A DNA stretch of 64,000 bases from positions 32,986,756 to 33,050,755 of the forward strand of contig NC_069135.1 in NCBI RefSeq assembly GCF_026914265.1, read 5' to 3'. The stretch is from Mya arenaria (Eukaryota; Mollusca; Bivalvia; Myida; Myidae). Shown one piece after another: positions 1 to 10,940 of this stretch (position 1 is its first letter; each line of letters starts with the position of its first letter). Position numbers and translations under genes: made by a program. A model generated the notes under the pieces. The model was not told the DNA's origin. It did no database searches and saw only the letters and a program-made list of their open reading frames with translations.

Positions 1-1235
1 TTATGACATTGTATATCAGCCATTCCTCCATCCTTCTTTTTACTCTCCCACTCGTCCCCTTCCTTCATTCCTTTCTTTCTTATGTCATTGTATATCAGCC
101 ATTCCTCCATCCCTCATTTTACTCTCCCACGCGTCCTCTCCCTCCCTCCCTCCCTCCCTCCCTCCCTCCCTCCCTCCCTCCCTCCCTCCCTCCCTCCCTC
201 CCTCCCTCCCTCCCTTCCTTCCTTCCTTCCTTCCTTCCTTCCTTCCTTCCTTCCTTCCTTCCTTCCTTCCTTCCTTCCTTCCTTCCCTCCCTCCCTCCCT
301 CCCTCCCTCCCTCCCTCCCTCCCTCCCTCCCTTCCCTTCCCTTCCTTCCTTCCTTCCCTCCCTCCCTCCCTCCCTCCCTCCCTCCCTCCCTCCCTCCCTC
401 CCTCCCTCCCTCCCTCCCTCCCTCCCTCCCTCCCTCCCTCCCTCCCTCCCTCCCTCCCTCCCTCCCTCCCTCCCTCCCTCCCTCCCTTCCTTCCTTCCTT
501 CCTTCCTTCCTTCCTTCCTTCCTTCCTTCCTTCCTTCCTTCCTTCCTTCCTTCCTTCCTTCCTTCCTTCCTTCCTTCCTTCCTTCCTTCCTTCCTTCCTT
601 CCTTCCTTCCTTCCTTCCTTCCTTCCTTCCTTCCTTCCTTCCTTCCTTCCTTCCTTCCTTCCTTCCTTCCTTCCTTCCTTCCTTCCTTCCCTTCTTATGT
701 CATTGTATGTCAGCCATTCCTCCATCCCTCATTTTACTTTCCCACTCGTGCCCTTCCTTCATTCCTTTCTTTATTCTGTCAGTGTATATCAGCCATTCCC
801 CATCCCTCACTTAACCCTCCCACTCGTCCCTTCCTTCCTTCCTTTCCTTCTTCTGTCATTGTTTATCATCCGTTTCTTCGTCATCCTTTTTTTACACCCC
901 ACTCATTCGTTTAGCCTTCCATCCTTCGTTCCCTTCCGTTCTTCTTTAATTCTTCTTTTATTGTTTATCAGCCATTCCCATATCATCCCTTCTCCCTTCT
1001 CTATTTCTTCCAATCTACTGCCTTTTCTTCCCTTCTATCTTCTTTAATTCTTATTTCATTGCAGGCATTCCCATATCACCCTTTCTCCCTCCTCTATTTG
1101 TTCCAACATCCTGCCTTCCCTTCATTCTTTATAATTCCTTTTCCATTGTATATCAGCCATTTCCATATCACCCTTTCTCCCTCCCTCTATCTGTTCCAAC
1201 CTTCTGCGTTTCCTTCCCTTTATCCTCCCTTCATT
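1..1235. repeat. Degenerate ~78-bp minisatellite interrupted by CCCT/CCTT microsatellite
   Basis: A unit containing TATATCAGCCATTCCTCCAT and a CTCCCAC tail recurs near 1, 79, 694, 772, 850, 955, 1060 and 1140. Between about 134 and 692 there are blocks of pure CCCT and CCTT tetranucleotides. The long open frames over this stretch (Leu-Pro-Ser or Glu-Gly-Arg-Lys periodic peptides) are artefacts of a tetranucleotide repeat that has no stop codon in several frames. No gene is supported here. Confidence 0.95.
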
Positions 1236-1817
1236 TTATCGACAATCGTTCCATGTGGAAGGGTGTTTGAGGGTCCTCCCCAGGGAAATTTTGGCCAGTT
1301 TTAGTCTGAAATGGTGCACTCTGGTGTATTCTATCGGAAAATGACATGAAAATGTTCTTTTCTTCGACAAGCCGCTTGTGATTACTTCAATTCGTTTGAT
1401 GGCCACAAACTTAATTAATACAATAAAAAACAAGATCTGTTCAATGGTATCAGTTACAGTTAGACAGTCTCGTGAATTATTAAACGGCAGAAATATACGC
1501 ATGCACCTTGAAGAGCGGACCAAGTTCTTTATTGATCCCTCTGTATTGATATTGGGTAATTGGAGGGAGAACTAAGTGTCTCTGGCTTGTATTGACTTTG
1601 ACTGCATGTATATAATCGTGGATTATAACAAATAAGGGAATAAGAACGTGGATTTATGTTTGGATATTTTTAACGATATTTTCTTAACTTTTGTCGGATT
1701 CTCCTGGTAAGTAAACGAAGATTATACTTGTATTCGACAGCATTTTTCTCTTGCTGAAAATCATTTTAAATAAGAGTCTACTTTCATATAAAAAAACATG
1801 GTTTGAAAAGCTTCAGT

Positions 1818-1865
<48 letters not shown>

Positions 1866-2990
1866 CGCGTGTGCTTGCGTGCGTGTGTGCGTGTGATTCA
1901 CTATATTGTAACTTCTTCGTTTGTATTTAAAACTACAAATTAAAGTCGCAACCCCCTTGAATACCTCATCTGGTTGTTTGTTGAACATTGTGTTCTTGTC
2001 TTGTAAACAAATGAATGGACTTATTCGTAAATATACATTTACTTTAGTGTTTCTCGTTCGTTTGACTTCTAAAAGATTCATAACTTTAATGCATATATTT
2101 ATTTTAACACGTCCCAAAAGGAAATATATAACGTGTTCGCTGAAGTTCTGCACTACTACCAGCACCCCCTCCCCCCCCCCCAAAAAAAAAAAACAACAAC
2201 AAAAAAACATTTGATAATTACAATGTGGGTGTAAACGTGGGCGTATTTACGAACAATGACAATGATCGTACGATCGTACTTGTATTAAAATTCATTATTA
2301 AAGAGTACAATATTAACGCATCAAAATCTTAATTTATTCTAATACGCATAATGTATTTATTTGGGATAAGCTTTACGAACAGTGAAATATATATGCACAA
2401 TTGAGTTTCAACCACAAAGTGTTGGTAATACATTGAATAACCTGGGGACAAGATATCGACGGCGTTATACTAGTACATTATCTAGAACAACTTTTAAATT
2501 TGCTCAAACGTAAAGTTGCTTTGTTTGATGAAGGTATTGGCTTGTTCCCCAAGTCTGGCTTTATATACATGTACATGAAAATAGCGCTTTGTTCGATATT
2601 GGGTCACGATTTAGTCCGTTGTTTAACTGTCTAATAAAGACTTCCTCGTAATGTTTAAGAAAAGAACAAAACCTCGTGTACTGGTACCCACCCTAATAAT
2701 TGTCCCGACGGTCAAATTACATACCAAAACTCTGATCACATGTATCAGAAAACAGATCATGAACACTTCCAAGTATTCGACTACGCAATTTGCATATTTT
2801 ATGTTCAGTGTATTTAACAAAACTTCTGTTTGTCTGTTATTGATAACATATATAGTCTGTTAAATTGTATTCAGTATAAAATTGAAAAAGTTGTCCACAA
2901 ACTTGTTTTAAATAATTATTGTTTTTATCTTCAGATTTTAAGTCGTTGATAATAATTGGCAATTAGACATTCCAACGTTTTCCAAACCTG
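1236..2990. other. Gene-free stretch with (GT)n
   Basis: There is a (GT)n/(GC) dinucleotide run at 1821-1891 and short C and A homopolymers at 2168-2190. Open frames of 65-149 codons here have no recognisable domain, splice context or coding-like composition. I see nothing else. Confidence 0.6.
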
Positions 2991-2998
2991 CGCGAAAC

Positions 2999-3014
2999 AT
3001 GAGAACATTTAAAT
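2999..3014 (+). CDS. Possible short first coding exon of the TMEM229B-like gene
   Basis: An ATG at 2999 opens five codons plus one base, followed by a consensus donor GTAAGT at 3015. A pyrimidine-rich acceptor ends at 3102, giving an 88-bp intron. Joined to 3103, the frame runs without a stop into the ATG at 3114 and adds nine residues to the N terminus. Alternatively this exon is 5' untranslated sequence and translation begins at 3114. The splice pair is visible; use of the upstream ATG is inference. Confidence 0.45.
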
Positions 3015-3113
3015 GTAAGTCAAGTTAAAAGTTTTGTTAAGTGTCCATTTTCATTTAAGAAAAAATATTGTTCATTCTCCAACCTGTTTCTTTACGTTGC
3101 AGTCCATCCATCG

Positions 3114-3623
3114 ATGCCTACGAAAGCTAAGGAGTCTGGGGCGGTTTCGCGGCCACTTCCGGCATGGCTACGCTTCTACTTGTACGGCATGCACGGGCTG
3201 CTGGACGAGATCGTCTTTACGGCGCTGTTTGACTTCTTCTTCGAGCCCGAGGGGAACGCCATGCTCAAGGGATACTCCACCCTCTTCTCGTTCCTCATCT
3301 ACGGCAGCTGCAGTTTCGTTGTCGAGCGCGTTTACGTATACTTATATCTACGTCACGGCGTTCAGTGGTATATCCGCTGGCCGTTATATCTGTGCATCCT
3401 TTACACGTGGGAGTTTACGTTCGGGCTCGTGTTGCGTCAGTTCGACGCCTGCTCATGGGACTACAGCCACTACCCCCTGAACGTGATGGGGTTAATAACA
3501 TTGGTGTACGCACCCGCGTGGCTCGTGCTCGTCGTTTACCAGGACGTGCTCGCCCACTTCCTGCTCTCTCTCAAGGTCACGACGGACGTTCATATGGAGG
3601 GGCTGCTCCATAAGGTTGATTGA
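3114..3623 (+). CDS. TMEM229B: TMEM229B-like four-pass membrane protein
   Basis: This 169-residue frame matches the TMEM229 family (putative ABC-transporter type IV fold family, PF06541) in length and order; the human B paralogue is about 167 residues. Visible landmarks are LRFYLYGMHGLLDEIVFTA at residues 19-37, IYGSCSFVVERVY at 62-74, WEFTFGLVLRQFDACSWDYS at 99-118 and MGLITLVYAPAW at 125-136. Four hydrophobic segments lie near 20-40, 56-75, 87-106 and 124-142, so it should be an integral membrane protein. The molecular function of the family is not established. The exon is markedly GC-rich compared with its AT-rich surroundings. An acceptor ends just upstream (3101-3102), so the frame may extend nine residues into an exon at 2999-3014. 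The stop is TGA at 3621. Confidence 0.9.
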   Translation: MPTKAKESGAVSRPLPAWLRFYLYGMHGLLDEIVFTALFDFFFEPEGNAMLKGYSTLFSFLIYGSCSFVVERVYVYLYLRHGVQWYIRWPLYLCILYTWEFTFGLVLRQFDACSWDYSHYPLNVMGLITLVYAPAWLVLVVYQDVLAHFLLSLKVTTDVHMEGLLHKVD

Positions 3624-4448
3624 CCCCACCGCAGATAACGATATAACACTTTGAGTCAAGTTTACAACACAGCTAAAAGAAAATACTTGAGCGTATACTA
3701 CAGCGTAATCATGTACCGTCAACATGTTTGGTACACAGAATAATTATATTTAGGAAAACGTTACTGTAGAACTGCTCAGAAAAAAACAACACTATGCATA
3801 TCAACGGTAACAATGGTATGGCATAGCGTCATGTAGGGGCGGGACACAAATCACCAAAATGGCACGTGTTGACACGTGCAGTAGTCGTTTATTTTATATG
3901 CATCTTTGTGCATTATCCATGACAAGTTGTTCAAATTTATTTTAGAGTGTTCATTATGTGTGATAATAAGTGTTTGCTGAGGCAATAATTCTAGTGTTGT
4001 GAGGACAATCATGCTCGTGTTTGGTTCTGTGCAAACTTTCAACCTACAAGTGGAATATCAAAGTTAAAATAGCATTGCATTTGCTGGAAACGTGTTTTAC
4101 TTCAAGCATAAATGGCTTTATAGAACATTATAATTTCTTGTAGATTATAACACTTTTTTTCGTGAATTTCTTTTGAATTTTTGAAATTAAACTAATAGTT
4201 ATTGTGATCCACATAATTGCATAAATTTATTTTTTATCAGAATTTTAAAACAGCACAACGAAAGTTTTCTGGCACATTGTGGTAGTGGGGTATTATGTTC
4301 TGATAGAATAATTGTTAATTATTGTTGATTTTCCATACATTATGTGGATATATATTATTACTATGCATATTATTTTAAATATACACACCAAAACATGCTA
4401 GAAGTTTACAAAATCATGAAAGTATGCAAAACCATAAACCTATAAGAC
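3624..4448. other. 3' flank of the TMEM229B-like gene
   Basis: AT-rich sequence holding the presumed 3' untranslated region. I find no canonical AATAAA close to the stop, so the transcript end is not placed. Nothing else is seen. Confidence 0.4.
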
Positions 4449-4703
4449 CTGGGGTGGTATTCATAAAACTTCTTAAGTCTTTTCGTAACTTATGTCACTT
4501 TCCTAATTTTATTATCTCTAAAGTCTTATGAAATAAAAATGGAAGAATTTCCAAAAAACATTATTTCTATTGACTTGTTGGAAAAAAACACATAATTTAA
4601 TGTTAAAATCACTTATACATTTCTTTTTATTCGACATTGGAAATGTTAAGAAATTGACTTAAGCTAGGAAATCACTTGAGAAGTATTACGAATACCGCCT
4701 CAG
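4449..4703. mobile_element. MITE with long terminal inverted repeats
   Basis: The left end CTGGGGTGGTATTCATAAAA and the reverse complement of the right end (CTGAGGCGGTATTCGTAATA) match over about 50 imperfect bases, including CTTCTTAAGTC versus CTTCTCAAGT. The element is 255 bp with no coding capacity, so it is a non-autonomous DNA-transposon derivative. Target-site duplication is not clear. Confidence 0.75.
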
Positions 4704-4975
4704 ATGCCTAAAAATTAACTAAACGTAAAAGGTGCTGAAATTTTATGCTTCTCACATTCAATACATGCCAGATGGTTTTGTTGAGGTAAAGAATTTTATC
4801 ACTTATGTTCCGAATACTATTATTGAGGAAAAGAGAGTGTACATGTATGTATTTTAAAATTAGGTGATAAACATTCACTCTTCAATAAGAATTCCAAATA
4901 AATCAATGTTTACCTGATCGTGAAACATGGCCCTCAATTTCTTAAGTTAAAGTTAAAGAGTTTGTACATTGTATG

Positions 4976-5640
4976 TATACTAGCGGAAAAAGAGATTGTG
5001 AATTATACAAAAAATAATACAGGAAATCTGCCAAAAATAATGTAATGGTGTTCAATGCTTACATGATTACATGATGTAAACTTCTCTATAATAAGACAAA
5101 GAAATGTAACTGATGTAGAGAGAGAGGTACTTTGGCAAAGCATGAGACAATTTCCAAAATTAAGTTATCTTAAAAACTGGCTATTTCTGGGGATATCAAA
5201 GAACTAGTATATTTTTGTTAGCAGTGTTTCTTTATTCCGATTGTATAATCTAATTAAAATATAAATGATTTCTTTGATATAAGTTCATGCATTTTGAATT
5301 GAAGACTGAATTGATTAAAAGTACAGAGTTGATCATAACATTATTCTGTAAAAAAAGAATGTTTTGAGTTATCAATATTTAGAATTACACTCGACTGAAT
5401 ATAAATATAAGATAGACTAGCGGAAAAGAGAAACAGTGCTTAAATAAAATTTGTCTAAAATAAAATCAAGCCTTTCTATGATCAAATCATATTTACCGTA
5501 ATCAACTATATGAGACTTAAATAAACAATACCTAAGCTATAAGAAACTATTTTCAGATAAAGACATCTTTAAAAATTGCCATTTCTAGGGTATTTTCAGA
5601 ACAGGTATACGAATATTTCTGTATGCACAGTTTCTTTTTC
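4976..5640. repeat. Diverged tandem duplication, ~438-bp period
   Basis: ACTAGCGGAAAA followed by similar sequence occurs at about 4979 and again at about 5416. Later landmarks (CAAAATTAAGTTATC / AAACTGGCTATTTCTGGGG at ~5155-5192 and GCCATTTCTAGGG at ~5578) keep the same spacing. No coding capacity. Confidence 0.55.
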
Positions 5641-7290
5641 TGCTAGTATACTTCTGAGTAGAGCAAGAACAAGACTGTTTTGTTTCAGTATTTTGATTAT
5701 TGTTGTTTTAACTACTGTTATGTTTATATGAAATAAAATGGTGAAAAAACAAGTGTCATTTGCTCCTTGTCTGATAACATTTGTTAAAATGTATACATGT
5801 CATTACTGCTCATATGGACAGTGTTCGTGAACACTGAACATCATAATACTTAATAATACTCATAAATATATCTACTTAGTATCAAGAAATTGACATGACA
5901 CTGAACCACCCTGATATAAATAATTATAACTGTTTGACCAACAAGGAGATTTACAAGTCATACGATAACACTCGGGACAAACAAACTCAAGTTGACTTTA
6001 ATACAATGGATTTCTTTCTTAAACAAAGATCGTAATTATCAAAGGCGGTCATAATCCAATTTAACCTCGTATCAATTAGCATTAGACAAAAAGCTGCCAC
6101 AAATGAGACAACCAGTTTTTACAACAAAGCAATTGTTTTAGCACTTGCTCTTGGTCCGCCATTCCAGTCTCAACATATAAGGCTTGTAAGCTAGTGAAAT
6201 TACAACAAAACCCCTCAACATTTTAAACGCTTACTTTCTTTTATTTGCAAAGTATCAATTCTAAATACATGTAATTTGATAAATGATAAGTAATGAGACC
6301 TCCCACAAGACTTGCATAGAACACTGATGTAAGAAATACAATACTGAAGCTTAAAGCATATTGTAGCATGGACGGACATATATGACACATAACATTAAAA
6401 CTTAAAGCTGAATGTTCATATCTGATCTAGTAAATTGTGAAATATAAATGAGACAGCATAGTCCATACACAATGTAATGCTAATAAGCCTTTTTAGCAAG
6501 ATAAGCAGATAGCAATTAAAGGTGGTTTCTTCTTTTCAAAATAGTGTCTTTTACGGAGACGAGATTAAAAGTTAACAGCAATAACTAAACTAGTATCCAG
6601 TGTATTATATTATATATTGATTTATCACCAAACAAGTATTATTATTAATGCCCAAAATGCTGAGTTAAAAGACATCCTATGCAGACTCTCCTGTCATGTC
6701 ATTTTCATTTATTTGATTAATTTACACTCAATCAAACTGAAATCCTACTTGAGTTTCATCGCAAATCAATACTGTTTTAAACATTGTCTGGTAATATTGT
6801 CAGCTCGCATTCATTCACGTTCCATTTAAGGCCATATTAAATCATTTCTATGTTAAGCATTTGCAGACGGATAGGTTTCAGGTTCCAAAAAACAACAACA
6901 ACATTTTATATGATAAACGATTTCCTGAATATTTATAATTTCATATAACTATTATTCCTACTACAGAAGACAAGTGTAAACAACATTCTTCATACTTTGT
7001 ACTAGTAATATTGACCATTGATATCTGAAAAGGATGTTTTCTGTGTGATTCCCATGTTTCACACAAGTCTCAAATATAAGTTTTATTTGATATCATTTTA
7101 CAGTGAAAATCTATTTGACGATGAATGGACTAAGGAGGCTCTGTGTGTCTATATTCTACATATGATGTCACTCATTTAGCATTCATTTCTTTCAGGGGTT
7201 CTTCTGTTGTTGTTTTCAGGATACCTAAATAGGATTTCTGTATTAAGGGTTGACACTTAACACAAAAACAGTTTTGTATAGTCTAATGGA
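5641..7290. other. AT-rich intergenic stretch
   Basis: I see no conserved frame, splice-bounded exon or clear repeat beyond low-complexity A/T tracts. The 70-codon open frame near 6617 is unrecognised and probably spurious. Confidence 0.5.
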
Positions 7291-7309
7291 TTATAGCAAC
7301 AATGCTTTC

Positions 7310-9620
7310 AATTTGCATAAAACAAGAGCACCACAAGCCAATAACATGCTCATCTGTTTGTTTTCTCAGTTGGTCAAGGGGAATAACTCAACAATTATTA
7401 AAGTTTACAAAACAAGAGTTACTGAATATCTTACAAGTGAAAATATTGTTCGAGTATTATCATCAGTACATTTGTTTTTTCAACATGTGTACCAAGTTTT
7501 CTTTGAAAATCTTAAGTTGTTTTTGAGTTATTACTTAGTTAAAAAATAACCACCAAGGCTATCTCAACACTTTAAAACAACAACAACAACAACAACACAA
7601 GAGCGAAAACCTATTTTCATCTGTTTGTTTTTTTAGTTGAACAGTGAAATATTTTTTTATCAATTAGTTAAGCCAGAGTCATGGGCCTTCTTGTTTATGT
7701 GGGTATTGTATACATATGGGTATTGTTACAAAACACATGTATACCAAGTTTCATTTGAATGTGGTGTGAGTTCTAACCAAGGTTGAGTATTTGCGCGATG
7801 CTGCGACCCACAGTGACATCTTTAAAAAGAAGACAAGCTTAAAATGAACTGGTAAAAACTTGCCCTATTCCCCAAAAGGAAATAAAAAACTATATTTAAT
7901 GTTGGTCAACCTTTTAAATGTTTACATGACAATTCTATTGCAAGTAGTCAAGAAATACATGCACAAATCAAATGAACATAAAGCTTCACAAAGTATGAAG
8001 TGTATATAATGTAAAATGTCTATGGTTTTGTTCCTAAAATTACACCGTAAATAAATAATAATCGTATTATAAATTGACCAAATTTAGAGCAAAGTAAACA
8101 ATGTAAAAGGCACTATAATTGCTGCTGTTTGCAACATAGTTGAGTATTCATACAACAAATAAAAGTACACTAAACAATAAACATTATGATGTATGAGCAA
8201 AACAGTACAAGTTTATAATAGCACCATAATCACAGTGAAATAAAATATAAAAAAATGAGACAATAAAAACTTTTGAACACATAAAACCGAGATGAAACAA
8301 TTCATGAAACAAGAGCTGTCAATGTAAGTGATGAATGTCCCCAAGTGCCAGACAGATCAATGGTCAATGCCCATATAATGATGCAGGACCCCATGATTGT
8401 TGACTACAACTTCGAGTGAGGGGACGACGTAGAAAATTGGTGCTTGCAAAAACACATCCAGAGATAAAGACATATATTTTGAACCTGCCTTTATGTGCAA
8501 AACATCTGTGCAATGTTATTTTTCAAATACCACCTTGCAGGACAACATTACGACCAAGACATGACCACATGTAGGTGTGAAAGCAAAAAAGGTTCTATCT
8601 TCTTCTTTATTTCATGTCGCTTAGAACCTTTTTGCATTCATCACTCGATTTTATCATTATACTCTATGTGCAAATATTCAACATAACTTAAAGAATAACC
8701 CCTAAGAGTGACCTTGGCCTTTGAGATCGGGGCGTTTGTCTTTTACACATCACATCATCTTTATGTTCCTCAAATATTTGCCAGGTTATTTCAAAATCTC
8801 CCTTTGTATGACATATTTATAGCCCGGACATGACCACCTATTCTCTCTATACATGTATATATATTCAATCATGATTAACTTTTACCGAGTAAAATGTGAC
8901 CTTAACCTCCAGGGAAAGGATGTGGGTCTTACATGCAACATGTTACCTTTGCATTTCTAACATTTTTGCCTAATCATTTCAAAATCGCACATTGCGTGAC
9001 AAAATTACAGCCTGTACACAACCAAAAAATAGACGAAGATCATATGGTACAATTTTAATATGCCTACCTTTGGGGGCATGAAAACTGCTCCAAGTCTTAC
9101 AAAGAAATACTATACAAGTATGAAAGTAAGGCCTTGAATTCAAATAACTGCTCTGACGCCCAGTCAACCCTATTTAAATATTCATATCCATAAATCATAT
9201 GATATTCAAAAGATGTAAAAGCCCTGGACAGACAAACGCATGTGGACTTGTATCCAATTGATTTTTCTGTTAAACAAATTTGTTAATAACTAAAGATTTG
9301 CATACTCCACTATTAGCCATACATCACCTGTAAAACAACCACCACGGTAATATGAATGTATCTTTATATCTCATTAAACGATGACAATATGGAACAATGG
9401 CACCTTAAGTGGATGCCAGAACTCATCTGGGTTTTTTTCTTTGTCAAAAAGGGGCATAACTTCTTAATTGTTCAAGATTGTTCAGGACAGAGTTAAAGGT
9501 CTTGCTTTGCATGTGTGTATTTTCAGGGACCAAACATGTACTAAGTTTCAAACCAATATCTTTATTTCAAGTTGTCGCTGAGGATTAAGTTTTTGCATGA
9601 CAAAGCCAACAACACCATGG
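7310..9620. repeat. Fragments of bivalve-type dispersed repeats
   Basis: Three related fragments share phrases such as AACAAGAGC, CAAGGGGAATAACTC / AAGGGGCATAACTTC and a 'TACCAAGTTTCA' block (about 7310-7560, 7590-7830, 9440-9620). Two more (8310-8470 and 8700-9010) carry GTGACCTTGGCCTTTGA and 'ACAAGAGCTGTCAATG'. Such sequences are widely dispersed in bivalve genomes (recall-based). Short open frames inside them are not genes. Confidence 0.55.
9561..9566 (-). terminator. Possible poly(A) signal for the 620-residue membrane protein gene
   Basis: TTTATT on the plus strand reads AATAAA on the minus strand, about 600 bases past the stop at 10163. It lies inside a dispersed repeat fragment, so it may be fortuitous. 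Confidence 0.25.
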
Positions 9621-10162
9621 CTATGTTTATACCTCCACTTTTTTCTTTGGAAAATAGAAGAGCAAATGACAACTATAATGTAAATTCAAGCAATAAAATT
9701 TCAGACCCGCTAACAAGATTATCTTTGAAAAATTGTGAACACTAACCTTAATGTAAAAAGCAAAATGTAAATATAAAACTAGAAAAAGCCCATAAACACT
9801 GAGACAGTCTAAAGAAATATAAAAAACATTGTACATATATGTAGAATGAAGATAATTAACAGCCAAATAAAATGTGTACCAGACTATTATAGTCCATATA
9901 CTTTAAAGCTATTATCGGTATAATATAGAACTTGATATCCATACATAGTTCAAAAACCTCCTCAAATCTGTTGCCTTGGTAGAGACCAGTACAGTACTGC
10001 CAGTCATTTTTAAGGGACTTGAGACAGCAGTCCTGTCAGGGATGAAACAAAGGGAGTTCAGGTTGTTGACACATATTTGTCAGTGTCTAATTATACACAG
10101 CCTAAACCAGCCTTACCAACACATTTGTTCACACAGTGTGCCAATGTCACATCACAGAGAGC

Positions 10163-10940
10163 CTAAACCACAAATTTCTCTGCAGGTGAGTATGGTGGTG
10201 GGGGTCCGTGGGGCCAGGGAAGCTCCCTCTGGGGTGAAATCCTGGGACCAGCTCTCTGTATCTCCCTGGGAACTGATGGGACTTGGGGCATCGGTCCCTC
10301 TCTTGCACTCTCTGTGGTGGGTGTTGGCTTGGCCTCATTCTCATTTACAAACGATTTCTGAAGAGCTATGCTTGATTCAGCATTCCTTTGTGGATGTTGA
10401 ACCGGTTCAGTTCTGAATGATCTGTTTGATTCATTTCTTAGAGGCGGTTCTGGCACATGATCAACATCAGTTCTAATTGCACTTAATGAATCACTTTGAG
10501 CACTTTGAGGATTTGTTTTATTTGAAGGATTTTGTATGCTTCTGTTATCAATTCTTTGGAAATTACTTGGATCATACACTCTTGAGTTTGGATCAACCTG
10601 CCTAAAGCCACCTCCAGGGTTATAAAATCCTAAAGGAGGGGCATATCTTAGATTACTTTGTACTGTTTGGTCATCGGTAGTGTCATCCTCTGTTGTTTCA
10701 GAAAATGATGAGTCATTGTCAGATGTGTGATCAGTGGTTGAGTCAATTTGGGGAGGAATCCTGGGTTGAATTCCAGGGCCAAGTACTCTAACAGTCTCTT
10801 TCAATGGAGTGATCTCCCTTGGCCTAATTTTGTCAACATCTTTAACTGGTGATTGGTTGGCAGGTAGGGTGCGAGATTTACCAGCAGAGTACTTCCTTTC
10901 AAGTGGCTGTGGCTCGTAGTCAAAGTCATACACCACAAAT
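10163..10940 (-). CDS. Terminal coding exon 8 (620-aa membrane protein)
   Basis: Acceptor AATTTCAG precedes 10940 and the stop TAG is at 10165-10163. The exon encodes residues 362-620: a Tyr-rich start (VVYDFDYEP), an acidic Ser/Thr stretch (SFSETTEDDTTDD), then low-complexity polar and Pro-rich sequence ending HGPPPPYSPAEKFVV. Confidence 0.85.

Noticed and set aside
3-1047. Long overlapping open frames on both strands (up to 321 codons)
   Set aside because: They translate a CCCT/CCTT tetranucleotide repeat, which lacks stops in several frames; peptide is LPPS/EGRK periodic.
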